Shown here: piece after piece, positions 36,051 through 44,908 of the stretch
Position numbering within the stretch: position 1 is the first letter of the stretch
Layout: each line of letters begins with the position of its first letter
From: Pelagimonas phthalicica
GTDB taxonomy: Bacteria > Pseudomonadota > Alphaproteobacteria > Rhodobacterales > Rhodobacteraceae
Length of the DNA: 64,000 nt
Direction: 5' to 3'
Assembly: GCF_004364805.1 (NCBI RefSeq)
Contig: NZ_SOAP01000001.1
Location: 1,612,001-1,676,000 of the forward strand
Notes under the pieces: model-generated
Told to the model about the DNA's origin: nothing
Databases searched by the model: none
Seen by the model: only the letters and a program-made list of their open reading frames with translations
Translations under genes and position numbers: made by a program

Positions 36051-36337
36051 GTCACCGGGACATGAATTCCGCGACATAAAAAAATGGCAACCACGCAGGT
36101 TCGCGCCCGGCACCGAGGGTGGGCGCATAGAAACTTGGTAGCTGGGTGGTGGCATCAGGAAACTGCGTATCTTGTTGAAACGTTGAGACGAATTCGCGCC
36201 CGCCGCTTTGCCGTAGGCAAACCTTTGGTTAGACGGGCGGGGTCATGCTGGAAGCATGCCTCTGGCATGAGCGCGAACCGGATCGTAGGCGATCCGGATA
36301 CATTAACTCTATGATGAGGACTTCAGTCCCGAGTGAC
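36051..36337 (+). mobile_element. Repeat family A, copy A4: MITE-like element with terminal inverted repeats
   Basis: 287 bp with no gene. The left end GTCACCGGGACATGAATTCC and the inverted right end GTCACTCGGGACTGAAGTCC match closely. Inside are the shared 5' module (GGTTCGCGCCCGGC, from 36098), the TGTTGAAACGTTGAG segment, the TTCGCGC/GCGCGAA stem with the long loop of copy A2, and CCGGATCG-TAGG-CGATCCGG (36278-36297), then ACATTAACTC. It fills the gap between the RND pump and the DsbD-like gene. No clear target-site duplication. Confidence 0.75.
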
Positions 36338-36342
36338 TAAGA

Positions 36343-37146
36343 TCAGCCGCTGCAGCCGTGGATATCCACCGGCATGTGCCCACCCAGTACCGTGATCCGA
36401 AGGCGCGAGCGATCAACCGCAAAGGCAGAGCCGGCCATATGTGCCATCTGCGCCTCGGCCATCAAATGGCCGCCTTCCCACCAGGTGCGCGGCTCGCCGA
36501 CCCAGATTTCGGGATTGGCGGCTTCGATCACCGTATGTTCGCGCCCGGTGCCTTTGGGCATGTCGATTTGCGCGCGCAGCATCATGCCATTGGGGGCCGG
36601 AGCCACCCGGCAAGACACGCTGGACACACCGGCATCTTCGGCGCTGTAAGGCTCATCCGCCAACGCGGCGGCGATGCTGGGGTCAGGTTTGGTTTTGGTG
36701 GCGGGCAATACAGCCTCGACCCGGACGCGGTGAGGCAGGCAGACATCCTTGCAGATGCCAATGTCGATGACCCCTTTCAGGCGGGCATCTTTGGTAGAGT
36801 TGCGCAGGCTGACCCGCAAGGGCAGCGTGACACTGCCGGAATAACCAACCGAACGCATGCCGGATTGATGAAACACTTGGGGCGCGGGCCAATGGACCTG
36901 AACGGCACTGCCACTGCCCTTCCAACGGAATTGCGGCGGAATGCCCGCATCGCCCGGCGCGCGCCAATAGGTCTTCCAACCTGGGGCCAGTTCCAGATGC
37001 AAGGCGGCCATATGCGAGCCATCCGGCAAGCGCCAGCCTGGGCGCAGCTCGGCGCGGATGACATTTTCATAGCTTTCAGCCTGTGCCGCCCCTGAGGAAA
37101 TCAGTGGCAAAAACAGGCAGGCGATGGCCAGAACAAAGTTTTTCAT
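36343..37146 (-). CDS. DsbD N-terminal-domain-like periplasmic protein
   Basis: 267 residues from MKNFVLAIACLFLPLI, with a signal peptide ending GAAQA. The body resembles the N-terminal thiol-exchange domain of DsbD: LAPGWKTYWRAPGDAGIPPQF and a Cys pair in DIGICKDVCLPH near residue 135-143, the redox-active pair of nDsbD. The membrane and thioredoxin parts of DsbD are absent. It may take reducing power from a separate CcdA/DsbD-like protein for periplasmic thiol or cytochrome maturation. An ATG four codons earlier (37158) is possible. Confidence 0.85.
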   Translation of the reverse strand: MKNFVLAIACLFLPLISSGAAQAESYENVIRAELRPGWRLPDGSHMAALHLELAPGWKTYWRAPGDAGIPPQFRWKGSGSAVQVHWPAPQVFHQSGMRSVGYSGSVTLPLRVSLRNSTKDARLKGVIDIGICKDVCLPHRVRVEAVLPATKTKPDPSIAAALADEPYSAEDAGVSSVSCRVAPAPNGMMLRAQIDMPKGTGREHTVIEAANPEIWVGEPRTWWEGGHLMAEAQMAHMAGSAFAVDRSRLRITVLGGHMPVDIHGCSG

Positions 37147-37321
37147 ATCCTCAGACATGGGCGCTTTTGCCCGGAAATAAAAGTCACATTCCGGCGATGG
37201 ATTTTGTGATGCTCCCTAAGGTTGCGTCATGCGGCGGCACATCCCCCGAAAAGCGCGCCTTTCCCTTGCGTTGTGCGGCGGGGCGGGCCATGCTGAGGGG
37301 CACGAATTCGAAAGGTTCCAC

Positions 37322-37903
37322 ATGGTGCTCAAGGACGCGACGACCCCCACCAACCTGACAGGGCATATGCTGATCGCAATGCCGGGCATGGGCGACCCGC
37401 GATTTGAACATAGCGTGGTGTTTTTATGTGATCATTCCGATGAAGGGGCCATGGGCCTGATCATCAACAAAGCCAGTGATGATCTGGACATGCCCACCCT
37501 GCTGACGCAGCTGTCCATCGATCTCAAGGTCGATCTGAAAGATCATCATGTGCATTTTGGCGGCCCGGTTGAGGTGGGGCGCGGCTTTGTTCTGCACAGC
37601 CCGGATTACAAGTCGCTGGTGACAACGCTGGAGGTGCGCGAAGACGTGCATATGACCGCAACCCAGGACATTCTTGAGGATCTGGGCAAGGGCGAAGGCC
37701 CGGCGAAATGGATGATGGCCTTGGGCTATGCCGGTTGGGGGCCGGGTCAGCTGGAAGGGGAAATCGCCCAAAACGGCTGGTTGGTGTGCGAGTGTGATAC
37801 CCGAATCATTTTTGACCTTGAGGATATGGAAAAGTGGCAGGCCGCGCTGGAAAGCATCGGCGTCGCCGCGCTCGCCCTGTCTGCCGAAGGGGGGCGGGCC
37901 TAG
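37322..37903 (+). CDS. YqgE/AlgH family protein
   Basis: 193 residues from the ATG at 37322 (MVLKDATTPTNLTGHMLIAMPGM). Family hallmarks: MGDPRFEHSVVFLCDHSDEGAMGLIINK, HFGGPVEVGRGFVLHS and ALGYAGWGPGQLEGEIAQNGWL. The family is widely conserved and of unclear function; AlgH was first linked to alginate regulation. A small uncharacterised gene follows 38 bp downstream. Confidence 0.93.
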   Translation: MVLKDATTPTNLTGHMLIAMPGMGDPRFEHSVVFLCDHSDEGAMGLIINKASDDLDMPTLLTQLSIDLKVDLKDHHVHFGGPVEVGRGFVLHSPDYKSLVTTLEVREDVHMTATQDILEDLGKGEGPAKWMMALGYAGWGPGQLEGEIAQNGWLVCECDTRIIFDLEDMEKWQAALESIGVAALALSAEGGRA

Positions 37904-37941
37904 CAGTTGCATTGGCAGAACGCCAAGGAAGAGCTTTTGAC

Positions 37942-38286
37942 ATGACATTACCGCACATCTGGTCTTCGATCCGCATCGCCTGGGAGGAGGGCAACGCCCC
38001 GACAGAGGCGGCGATAAGAAACGCCACAACCCTGTTACAGGTGCTGGGCAAGCCCCTGCCCGATTGGGCCGGGCGCGGCGATTGGCCGACGGTCTGCCTG
38101 CATTGGAGCGAAGCCAAGGTTGAGGTGGAGGTCTATGACGACGTGTTTCAACTCTGCCAGTTCAATCCCGACACCCATGTTTCTGTGGATGTGCTGGATT
38201 TTGACACCACGCCAGAGGGGGTGCAGGCCTTGATCAAAGCGATGGAATTCAGCGATCAGCTGCAGCCCGGCCAAGCCGGTCATTGA
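37942..38286 (+). CDS. Conserved hypothetical protein
   Basis: 114 residues beginning MTLPHIWSSIRIAWEEGNAP. Composition is acidic and soluble, with alternating helix and strand; the segment WSEAKVEVEVYDDVFQLCQF looks like a beta meander. No family is recognised and no signal peptide or membrane segment is present. The coding frame has codon use like its neighbours. The last 38 bp overlap the end of the convergent Sua5 gene, which is unusual but leaves both frames intact. Confidence 0.7.
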   Translation: MTLPHIWSSIRIAWEEGNAPTEAAIRNATTLLQVLGKPLPDWAGRGDWPTVCLHWSEAKVEVEVYDDVFQLCQFNPDTHVSVDVLDFDTTPEGVQALIKAMEFSDQLQPGQAGH

Positions 38287-39196
38287 TGGCGATGCCCATC
38301 CCGTGATCGGGAATGGGGGAAACGGCGATGGTGCCCGCGCCCAGCGCATCCAATTGGTGTAGATATTCAAACAGATTGGCGGCGGCTTCGGTCAGGTCGG
38401 CGGAGGGTGAGAGGTTGCGGTCGCAGTCAACCGGGCCAAAGCCCAGCCGTGCCTCACCCGGTTGCCAGGTGCTGGCGTTCAGGCGCACGCGGGCGCGCGG
38501 GGCGTAATGCGATGTGATCTGACCGGGGGCCGAAATCGCGTCGCCCTCTTCGCGCAGCGCGACCGGCAATCCCAAACTGGCGCTGATCGCATCGCGGGTG
38601 ACGCCGCCGGGGCGCAAAAGCGTGGGGGTGCCAGCCAGCCCCAGAATGGTGGATTCCAACCCGACCGAGCAGGCCCCGCCGTCCAACACCGCATCAATGC
38701 GGCCAGACAGATCATCCAGCACATGCTGCGCTCGGGTCGGGCTGATCTGACCGGAGTTATTGGCCGAAGGGGCAGCCACCGGGCCGTCAAACGCCTGCAA
38801 CAGCGCTTGCGCCGCCGGGTTTGCGGGCATGCGAATGGCCAGGGTCGACAGGCCTGCCGTCACCAATTTGGAGATCCCGGCATCGGGCTTGATCGGCAGG
38901 ACGAGGGTCAAAGGGCCGGGCCAAAAGGCATCTGCCAGCTTTTGCGCCTGCTCGCTCCATTCCACCAATTCCTGAGCCGCCGCAATCGAGGCGACATGCA
39001 CAATCAGCGGGTTGAAACTGGGGCGGCCCTTGGCCTCGTAAATTGACGCAACGGCGCGATCATTGCGCGCATCTGCACCAAGGCCATAGACGGTCTCGGT
39101 CGCAAAGGCGACCAGCCCGCCATCGCGCCAGATGGCAGCCGCCCTGGCGCGCCCTGCCTCCGTGTTGTCCAGTTTTTCCGTGACGCGCTCTGCCAT
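38249..39196 (-). CDS. L-threonylcarbamoyladenylate synthase (Sua5/YrdC type)
   Basis: 315 residues from MAERVTEKLDN; an ATG four codons earlier (39208) is possible. The YrdC domain fills about 15-200: GGLVAFATETVYGLGADA, KGRPSFNPLIVH, IRMPANPAAQALLQAF and APSANNSGQISPT. A C-terminal Sua5 domain (about 225-315) follows, so this is the long Sua5 form. It makes threonylcarbamoyl-AMP for the t6A37 modification of ANN-decoding tRNAs with TsaB, TsaD and TsaE. Confidence 0.93.
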   Translation of the reverse strand: MAERVTEKLDNTEAGRARAAAIWRDGGLVAFATETVYGLGADARNDRAVASIYEAKGRPSFNPLIVHVASIAAAQELVEWSEQAQKLADAFWPGPLTLVLPIKPDAGISKLVTAGLSTLAIRMPANPAAQALLQAFDGPVAAPSANNSGQISPTRAQHVLDDLSGRIDAVLDGGACSVGLESTILGLAGTPTLLRPGGVTRDAISASLGLPVALREEGDAISAPGQITSHYAPRARVRLNASTWQPGEARLGFGPVDCDRNLSPSADLTEAAANLFEYLHQLDALGAGTIAVSPIPDHGMGIAINDRLGRAAADR

Positions 39197-39320
39197 TGCG
39201 GCCCTCATATTCCGTGACGCCGCGTTTCGGTTGAAGGCAAGTCAGCTGCCATTCATTTTGATCCGCGACACCTTTAGCTACAAGAGCGCTTGGCCGAATC
39301 CAAGCCATAGGGGAGCCCCC

Positions 39321-41021
39321 ATGACCTATCGCGCGCCGCTGGACGATTTTCGCCTGCTTCTCAACCATATTGTCGGGTTCGACTCGGTTTCCAAAACCGC
39401 GCGTTTCGAAGACGCTACGACCGAAACCGTCGAGGCGATCCTCTCTGAGGCGGCCAAGATGTGTGAAGAGGTGCTGACCCCGTTGAACCGCAATGGCGAT
39501 CTGGACCCGGCGGTGTTGGAAAACGGCAAGGTGCGCAGCTCGAACGGGTTCGCGGACGGGTATAAGGCAATTGCCGATGGCGGCTGGGTTGCTGTCTCTG
39601 CCGATCCGGAATTTGGCGGCATGGGCCTGCCCCTGACGGTGACAACGGCGGTCAATGACATGATGGTGTCGTCAAACATGGCGCTGCACCTGAACCCGCT
39701 GATGACCCAAGGCCAGATCGAGGCGTTGGAACATCATGCCTGCGATGAGCTTAAGGCACTGTATCTGCCCAAGCTGGTCACCGGCGAATGGGCTGGCACG
39801 ATGAACCTGACCGAACCGCAGGCCGGATCGGATGTGGGCGCGCTGAGCAGCAAGGCCGAGCCGAATGGCGACGGGACCTATGCGATCACCGGGCAAAAGA
39901 TCTTTATCAGCTGGGGGGATAACGATTTTACCGAGAATGTCTGTCACCTGGTACTGGCACGTCTGCCCGATGGGGTGGCGGGGACCAAGGGGATCAGCCT
40001 GTTTCTGGTGCCGCGCAACATCCCCGATGCGGATGGCAAACCGGGTGAGGCCAACAGTCTCAAGGTGGTCAGTGTCGAACATAAGATGGGCATTCATGGC
40101 AGCCCGACCTGCGTGATGTCCTTTGAAGGCGCGCGCGGTTGGCTGGTGGGCAGCGAACATGACGGGATGCGCGCCATGTTCACCATGATGAACAATGCCC
40201 GCCTTGGTGTGGCGGTGCAGGGCGTTGGCATTGCCGAACGCGCCTATCAACAGGCGCTGGCCTATGCCAATGAGCGCAAACAGGGCCGCACCGCCGAAGG
40301 CAGCATTATCGGCCATGCCGATGTGCGCCGGATGCTGGCCAGCATGAAGGCCGACACCTTTGCCGCGCGCGCGATTGCGCTGTCGGTGGCGGTGGCCTTG
40401 GACATGGCGAATGCCACGGGTGATGCGGAATGGCAGGCGCGCGCGGCGTTTCTGACTCCCATTGCCAAGGCCTTTGGTACCGATACCGGGATCGAAGTCG
40501 CCAATACCGGGCTGCAAGTGCATGGCGGCATGGGATTCATCGAGGAAACCGGCGCAGCGCAATATGTGCGCGATGTGCGGGTGACGGCAATCTATGAGGG
40601 CACCAATGGCATTCAGGCGATGGACCTTGTGGGTCGCAAGCTGATGGATGGTGGCGAGGCAGCTTATAAGCTGTTGGACGAGATCGAAGCCTTTGCCGAA
40701 GGGGCACGCGCCATCATGCCCGATCTGGCGGAACCGGTCTGGCAGGCCTCGGAAAACCTGCGCGAAACCACCGAGGCGCTGGTGGCGCGCGAGGTGTCTG
40801 ATCGGTTTGCCGTGGCGGTGCCGTTCTTGCGCGGCTTTGCCCGCGTTCTGGGCGGCTATTTCCACCTGGCAGCGGCCATGGCGAAACCGGACGGGGCCGA
40901 GGCCAAGCTGGCGGCGTTTTACATCAAACGCCTGCTGCCCGAGCATCTGGGGCTGCTGGCCCATGCGCGCGAAGGGGCGGATGATCTGATGGGGATTTCG
41001 CCCGACGATCTGGCGGTGTAA
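39321..41021 (+). CDS. Acyl-CoA dehydrogenase, long form with C-terminal domain (DmdC-like)
   Basis: 566 residues from MTYRAPLDDFRLLLNHIVGF. FAD-binding segment WAGTMNLTEPQAGSDVG near 155-170; catalytic base in IYEGTNGIQAMDLVGRKL near 425-440; then an extra C-terminal domain of about 120 residues. This layout is shared by 3-methylmercaptopropionyl-CoA dehydrogenase (DmdC) of DMSP demethylation and by related general acyl-CoA dehydrogenases. DmdC is common in roseobacters, but without dmdB or dmdD nearby the substrate is not fixed. An MBL hydrolase gene follows 9 bp later. Confidence 0.88.
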   Translation: MTYRAPLDDFRLLLNHIVGFDSVSKTARFEDATTETVEAILSEAAKMCEEVLTPLNRNGDLDPAVLENGKVRSSNGFADGYKAIADGGWVAVSADPEFGGMGLPLTVTTAVNDMMVSSNMALHLNPLMTQGQIEALEHHACDELKALYLPKLVTGEWAGTMNLTEPQAGSDVGALSSKAEPNGDGTYAITGQKIFISWGDNDFTENVCHLVLARLPDGVAGTKGISLFLVPRNIPDADGKPGEANSLKVVSVEHKMGIHGSPTCVMSFEGARGWLVGSEHDGMRAMFTMMNNARLGVAVQGVGIAERAYQQALAYANERKQGRTAEGSIIGHADVRRMLASMKADTFAARAIALSVAVALDMANATGDAEWQARAAFLTPIAKAFGTDTGIEVANTGLQVHGGMGFIEETGAAQYVRDVRVTAIYEGTNGIQAMDLVGRKLMDGGEAAYKLLDEIEAFAEGARAIMPDLAEPVWQASENLRETTEALVAREVSDRFAVAVPFLRGFARVLGGYFHLAAAMAKPDGAEAKLAAFYIKRLLPEHLGLLAHAREGADDLMGISPDDLAV

Positions 41022-41030
41022 ACGGCCCTT

Positions 41031-42062
41031 ATGACTGATGTGATCCGATACCCGTTCGAAACCCCGCCCGCCTCGGGTGAGGCCTTGGAAATCGCTGAGG
41101 GCGTGCTGTGGCTGCGCCAGCCGCTGCCGATGAAACTGGATCACGTCAACATTTATGCGCTGGATGATGGCGATGGCTGGACCATTGTCGATACCGGCTT
41201 TTCCACCAAGAAATCGCGCGCGATTTGGGAAACCCTGATGGCGGGCCCGTTGAAGGGCAAGCCGGTGCGCCGGGTGATCGGCACCCATCACCACCCGGAC
41301 CATATCGGGCTGGCCGGGTGGTTTCAGACGCAACACGGGGCCGAATTGGTCATGACTCGCACCGCCTGGCTGATGGCGCGGATGCTGCAACTGGATGTGC
41401 AAGAGCTGCCCAACCCCGAAACCGTCGCCTATTGGAAAAGCTGCGGCATGGACCCGGATGAGCTGGTTGAACGTCAGGCCGGGCGTCCGTTCAACTTTGC
41501 CGATTGCGTCCATGACATGCCGCTGGGCTTTACCCGCATTCGGCAAGGCGGCGTGATCCGCGCCGGTGGGCGCGAGTGGGATATCCATATCGGCAATGGG
41601 CACGCGCCGGAACACGCGACCTTTTGGTCGCGCGATTGCGATTTGATCCTGGCTGGGGACCAGATCCTGCCCTCGATCAGCTCGAACCTGGGTGTCTATG
41701 CCACCCAGCCCGAGGCGGACCCGGTGGGCGAATGGCTGGAAAGCTGCGAGCGTCTGGCCAAACTGGCGCGGCCTGAACATATGTGTCTGGGCGGGCATAA
41801 ACTGCCCTTTACCGGGGTGCCGCAGCGGATGCGTCAGTTGATCGACAACCATCACGGAGCCCTGGATCGGCTGGCCGCCCATCTGGACACGCCCAAAACT
41901 GCCGGTGACTGCTTTATGCCGCTGTTCAAGCGCCCCATTCGCGGTGGGGAATATGGCCTGGCGCTGGTCGAAGCCATGGCCCATTGCCTGCACCTTTGGC
42001 ATGACGGGCGTGCCACCCGTGAGCGGCGCGATGATGGGGCCTGGCTGTTTCAGGCCATCTAG
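41031..42062 (+). CDS. MBL-fold metallo-hydrolase
   Basis: 343 residues. The metal-binding GTHHHPDHIGLAGW is near residue 84, with later ligands in IGNGHAPEHATFW and LAGDQILP. These match the lactamase-like hydrolases with a C-terminal winged-helix extension (glyoxalase II/LACTB2-like). It is co-transcribed with the acyl-CoA dehydrogenase and could act as a thioesterase in the same catabolic route, which is inference. Its stop codon overlaps the left end of repeat A5. Confidence 0.88.
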   Translation: MTDVIRYPFETPPASGEALEIAEGVLWLRQPLPMKLDHVNIYALDDGDGWTIVDTGFSTKKSRAIWETLMAGPLKGKPVRRVIGTHHHPDHIGLAGWFQTQHGAELVMTRTAWLMARMLQLDVQELPNPETVAYWKSCGMDPDELVERQAGRPFNFADCVHDMPLGFTRIRQGGVIRAGGREWDIHIGNGHAPEHATFWSRDCDLILAGDQILPSISSNLGVYATQPEADPVGEWLESCERLAKLARPEHMCLGGHKLPFTGVPQRMRQLIDNHHGALDRLAAHLDTPKTAGDCFMPLFKRPIRGGEYGLALVEAMAHCLHLWHDGRATRERRDDGAWLFQAI

Positions 42063-42299
42063 TCACCCGGAATTGAAATCCGCTACAAAGATTATCAGTA
42101 ACCACAAAGGTTCGCGCCCGGCGCCGAGGGTGGGCGCGTCTAACCTTGGCAGTCGGCTGGTGGTGTCAGACAACGGTGCATCTTGTTGAAACGCTGAGAA
42201 GAATTCGCGCCCGCCCTGGGGGGCGGGGTCGGGCGCGAACCGGATCGCAGGCGATCCGGTAACATTAACTCGAGGAAAAGAATTTCGGTTCCGGGTGAC
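42062..42299 (+). mobile_element. Repeat family A, copy A5: MITE-like element with terminal inverted repeats
   Basis: 238 bp, no gene. The left end GTCACCCGGAATTGAAATCC and the inverted right end GTCACCCGGAACCGAAATTC match at most positions. Contents in order: the 5' module GGTTCGCGCCCGGC (from 42109), TGTTGAAACGCTGAG, outer stem TTCGCGCCCG (42204-42213) with CGGGCGCGAA (42230-42239) around a short GC loop as in A3, CCGGATCG-CAGG-CGATCCGG (42240-42259) and ACATTAACTC. The left end begins on the last base of the MBL stop codon. The remaining 150 bp up to 42449 hold no gene. Confidence 0.8.
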
Positions 42300-42449
42300 G
42301 AGGAGCTGTGGACAATCCCCAAAGATCTTCAGCACCGCCCCTTTTCCCCCCAACAAAAAGTTGATCGCCGCTGGTCAATTGCATGATTTTTTGTCACCCC
42401 TGCCTGTGCAACAGTGACAACCGCGGGTGAACACCGCTGGGAGGAAACC

Positions 42450-42908
42450 ATGTCTGACACCATCGCCACCGCCGCCGAGGCGTTTGAGGCCGAGGCCATT
42501 CCACGCCGCATTGATGTGCACACCGAAGGCGTCTCAGTCGAAACCGAAGACCTGCCCGAAGCGGTGACCAAAAAGCCGGTCAAACAGAAAAGCCCTGCGG
42601 AATGGGCCTATGAGCGGCTGATTCTCTATATCCAGAACTTTGAAAAGCAGTTGGACAACAAACACGAGGTCGCCATGGGCTTTGCCGGGGGTGATGCCGG
42701 GGTGCTGCGGATCGAGGGCCTGGGCTTTTTCGACCCGGATATCGTGACCTTTTACGGGACCGATCCAACCGGGGCGCGCACACAACTTATCCAGCATGTC
42801 AGCCAGTTGAGCGTTATTTTGCGCGCCCTGCCCAAAGAGGCCAAGGAAGATGACGCGCCGCCGCGCCGCATCGGGTTTCAATTGGCCAGCGAGCTGGGGG
42901 CGAAATAA
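42450..42908 (+). CDS. DUF6173-like conserved hypothetical protein
   Basis: 152 residues from the ATG at 42450, with GAGGAAAC just upstream. The N-terminal 45 residues are acidic and probably flexible; a compact domain follows with SPAEWAYERLILYIQNFEKQLDN and DPDIVTFYGTDPTGARTQLIQHVSQL. I recall this as a Rhodobacteraceae-conserved family (DUF6173) without known function. No signal peptide or membrane segment. Transcribed alone between repeat A5 and the oxidase subunit gene. Confidence 0.78.
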   Translation: MSDTIATAAEAFEAEAIPRRIDVHTEGVSVETEDLPEAVTKKPVKQKSPAEWAYERLILYIQNFEKQLDNKHEVAMGFAGGDAGVLRIEGLGFFDPDIVTFYGTDPTGARTQLIQHVSQLSVILRALPKEAKEDDAPPRRIGFQLASELGAK

Positions 42909-43015
42909 GCCGCACCGCGACAACTGTGCATTTTTGCCCGCGTGACAGAGGGGCGAAAATGCGCTAATTCCAGCTGGAAACGCACTGAAATACTGACAAG
43001 AACAGGACCAATCTC

Positions 43016-43150
43016 ATGGCCGAACACAAGCATGGTAGCATGGACATTTCCGTTCAGGAGAAAACCTTTGACGGGTTCATCACCTTTACGATCCGCTCCC
43101 TGATCGTCATTTTCGCGCTTTGCGTCTTTCTGGCGGTCTTTGCGTCCTAA
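43016..43150 (+). CDS. aa3-type cytochrome c oxidase subunit IV
   Basis: 44 residues: hydrophilic MAEHKHGSMDISVQEKTFDG followed by one membrane helix (FTIRSLIVIFALCVFLAVFA). This matches the small subunit IV of alphaproteobacterial aa3 oxidase, a single-helix subunit of the inner-membrane complex seen in Paracoccus and Rhodobacter structures. The catalytic subunit genes are not in this window, which is usual for this gene. Confidence 0.88.
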   Translation: MAEHKHGSMDISVQEKTFDGFITFTIRSLIVIFALCVFLAVFAS

Positions 43151-43189
43151 AAACGCGCTGCTGCGTTGAACATCATCTGGAGAGTGCCG

Positions 43190-43822
43190 ATGAAATTGCG
43201 GTCCCTGGCTTTGGTCGTTTCTGCAGGGCTGGCCCTTGCAGGTTGTGCTGTGAACACGGCAGGGCCGGATTCCTCACCAGAGGAAGCTGCGGCCGCCGCC
43301 TATCAGCATAACGGCCCGACGGCGCTGACCTTGTATACCATGGTCAATAACCGCACCGGCGCCGGGGCACATACCAGCCTGATGATCAACGCACCAAGCC
43401 AGCGGGTTGTGTTCGACCCAGCCGGTTCTGTCCGGTTGAGAGCGGTGCCTGAGGTCAATGATGTGCTCTATGGCATCACCCCTCGGGTCAAACGCTTTTA
43501 CGAAGGCGCGCATGCCCGCAAAACCTATCACGTGCGCATCCAGCGCATCGAAGTGCCGCCCGAAGTCGCTGAGCGCGCCCTGCGTATGGCACAACAAGAG
43601 GGGCCTGTCGCCTCAGCGCGTTGTGCGGCGTCGACCTCGCATATCCTGTCGCAATTGCCCGGTTTCGAAAACATCAGCGGCACCTGGTATCCTTTGAAAC
43701 TGTCGGAACAGTTTTCCAAACTTCCCGGCGTGGAACAAAGCGTTTTGCGCGAGAATGATGACGACGACAAAGCCATCGCCATCCGGGAATTTGAGCAGGA
43801 ACTGGCACAGGGCGGGCAGTAA
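43190..43822 (+). CDS. Predicted lipoprotein, hypothetical
   Basis: 210 residues from the ATG at 43190. Signal peptide with lipobox LALAGC (Cys near residue 19) predicts an outer- or inner-membrane lipoprotein. The body has GAHTSLMINAPSQRVVFDPAGS and a Cys in SARCAASTSHILSQLPGF, resembling an NlpC/LRAT-like or permuted papain-fold pattern (His in AGAHTSL, Cys in SARCAAS), but this is weak. It follows the oxidase subunit gene by 39 bp. Confidence 0.75.
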   Translation: MKLRSLALVVSAGLALAGCAVNTAGPDSSPEEAAAAAYQHNGPTALTLYTMVNNRTGAGAHTSLMINAPSQRVVFDPAGSVRLRAVPEVNDVLYGITPRVKRFYEGAHARKTYHVRIQRIEVPPEVAERALRMAQQEGPVASARCAASTSHILSQLPGFENISGTWYPLKLSEQFSKLPGVEQSVLRENDDDDKAIAIREFEQELAQGGQ

Positions 43823-43837
43823 CCCCACCCTGCCCTT

Positions 43838-44164
43838 TCATCCGGGCCAATAGGCCGCTGCGACCATGACAGCGGCCCCGGCAACCAACGCTCCGTAAAT
43901 GTTCTTGCTGACATAACCGGTGACGACCGCAACGGCGGCCGCCATCAGGCGCGCGGGGTCGGTTTCGCCGCCCGTGGCAGCGGGCCAAACCACCAGGGGC
44001 GTGACCAGAGCCGCCAATACCGCAACGCCGGTATAGCGCAGATGACGCAGCGCCCAATCGGGCAAGGCCCGGTCGCCGACCAGTCCCAGAAACAAAAAGC
44101 GCAAGCCAAACGACCCAACGCCCAGCGCGGCAATGGTGATCCAGAGATCAAGCTTGTCGATCAT
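43838..44164 (-). CDS. azlD: Branched-chain amino acid export subunit AzlD
   Basis: 108 residues, hydrophobic with four predicted membrane helices (starting IDKLDLWITIAALGVGSFGLR). AzlD is the small partner of AzlC in export of branched-chain amino acids or analogues. Its ATG at 44164 overlaps the azlC stop as ATGA, so the pair is translationally coupled. It ends 15 bp from the convergent lipoprotein gene. Confidence 0.88.
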   Translation of the reverse strand: MIDKLDLWITIAALGVGSFGLRFLFLGLVGDRALPDWALRHLRYTGVAVLAALVTPLVVWPAATGGETDPARLMAAAVAVVTGYVSKNIYGALVAGAAVMVAAAYWPG

Positions 44165-44862
44165 GCCCAACCCCTGCGTTCCAATTCAGCGCCCACAGCC
44201 ATCCCGGCCAGCGCTGCGGTGATCAGGCCCAGATTGAAGGGCATCCAATACAGGCAAAGCGCCAGAAGCGCCGCCGAGATGGCCGCCCCCATATGGGCCG
44301 TTGTGCGCAGGGTCGGGGCCACCATGGCGATAAAGGCAATGGGCAGCGCAAAATCCAGCCCTCCTCCGGATGGAATCGCCTCACCCACAAGCGCGCCGAT
44401 CAGGGTGAAGAGATACCAGAGCGGACAAACCGGCGTCGCGACTCCCATAAAATAGGCAAACTTCTGCGCCACGCTTTCCTGCGGGCGTTTGTCGTAATCC
44501 TGAACGGAGGCGGCATAGGTGATGTCGACGAGGAAATAGGCCGCTGTTATGCGCTTCCAAAGCGGCAAAGGCCCGAGATAGGGCGTGAGGGACGCAGAGT
44601 ACATCGACATGCGCAAATTGACCGTCAAAGCGGACAAAATGACCACAAGCAGAGGGGCGTTGTCATTGAGCAATTGCAGAGCGGCAAATTGCGCCGATCC
44701 GGCGATGACGACCACAGAAAACGCCACGGTTTCAAAGACCGAAAGCCCTGATTCCATGGACAAAACGCCGAACAGCGTGGCAAAGGGGGCAACGACTGCA
44801 ATAAAGGGCAATCCGTCGCGAAATCCCCTCCAATAGCTTGACATCACTTCGCTCTGCGCCAT
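44161..44862 (-). CDS. azlC: AzlC family transporter
   Basis: 233 residues with about five to six membrane helices. Family motifs: FRDGLPFIAVVAPFATLFGVLS near 12-33, SAQFAALQLL near 56 and RMSMYSASLTPYLG near 83. With AzlD it forms a branched-chain amino acid exporter. Its start codon abuts the divergent fdhD frame. No Lrp-type regulator is adjacent, unlike azl loci in Bacillus. Confidence 0.9.
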   Translation of the reverse strand: MAQSEVMSSYWRGFRDGLPFIAVVAPFATLFGVLSMESGLSVFETVAFSVVVIAGSAQFAALQLLNDNAPLLVVILSALTVNLRMSMYSASLTPYLGPLPLWKRITAAYFLVDITYAASVQDYDKRPQESVAQKFAYFMGVATPVCPLWYLFTLIGALVGEAIPSGGGLDFALPIAFIAMVAPTLRTTAHMGAAISAALLALCLYWMPFNLGLITAALAGMAVGAELERRGWA

Positions 44863-44908
44863 GACTTATCCCACCCCGAGCCCAAGGCGTAACGAAGGCC
44901 CCGACAAG

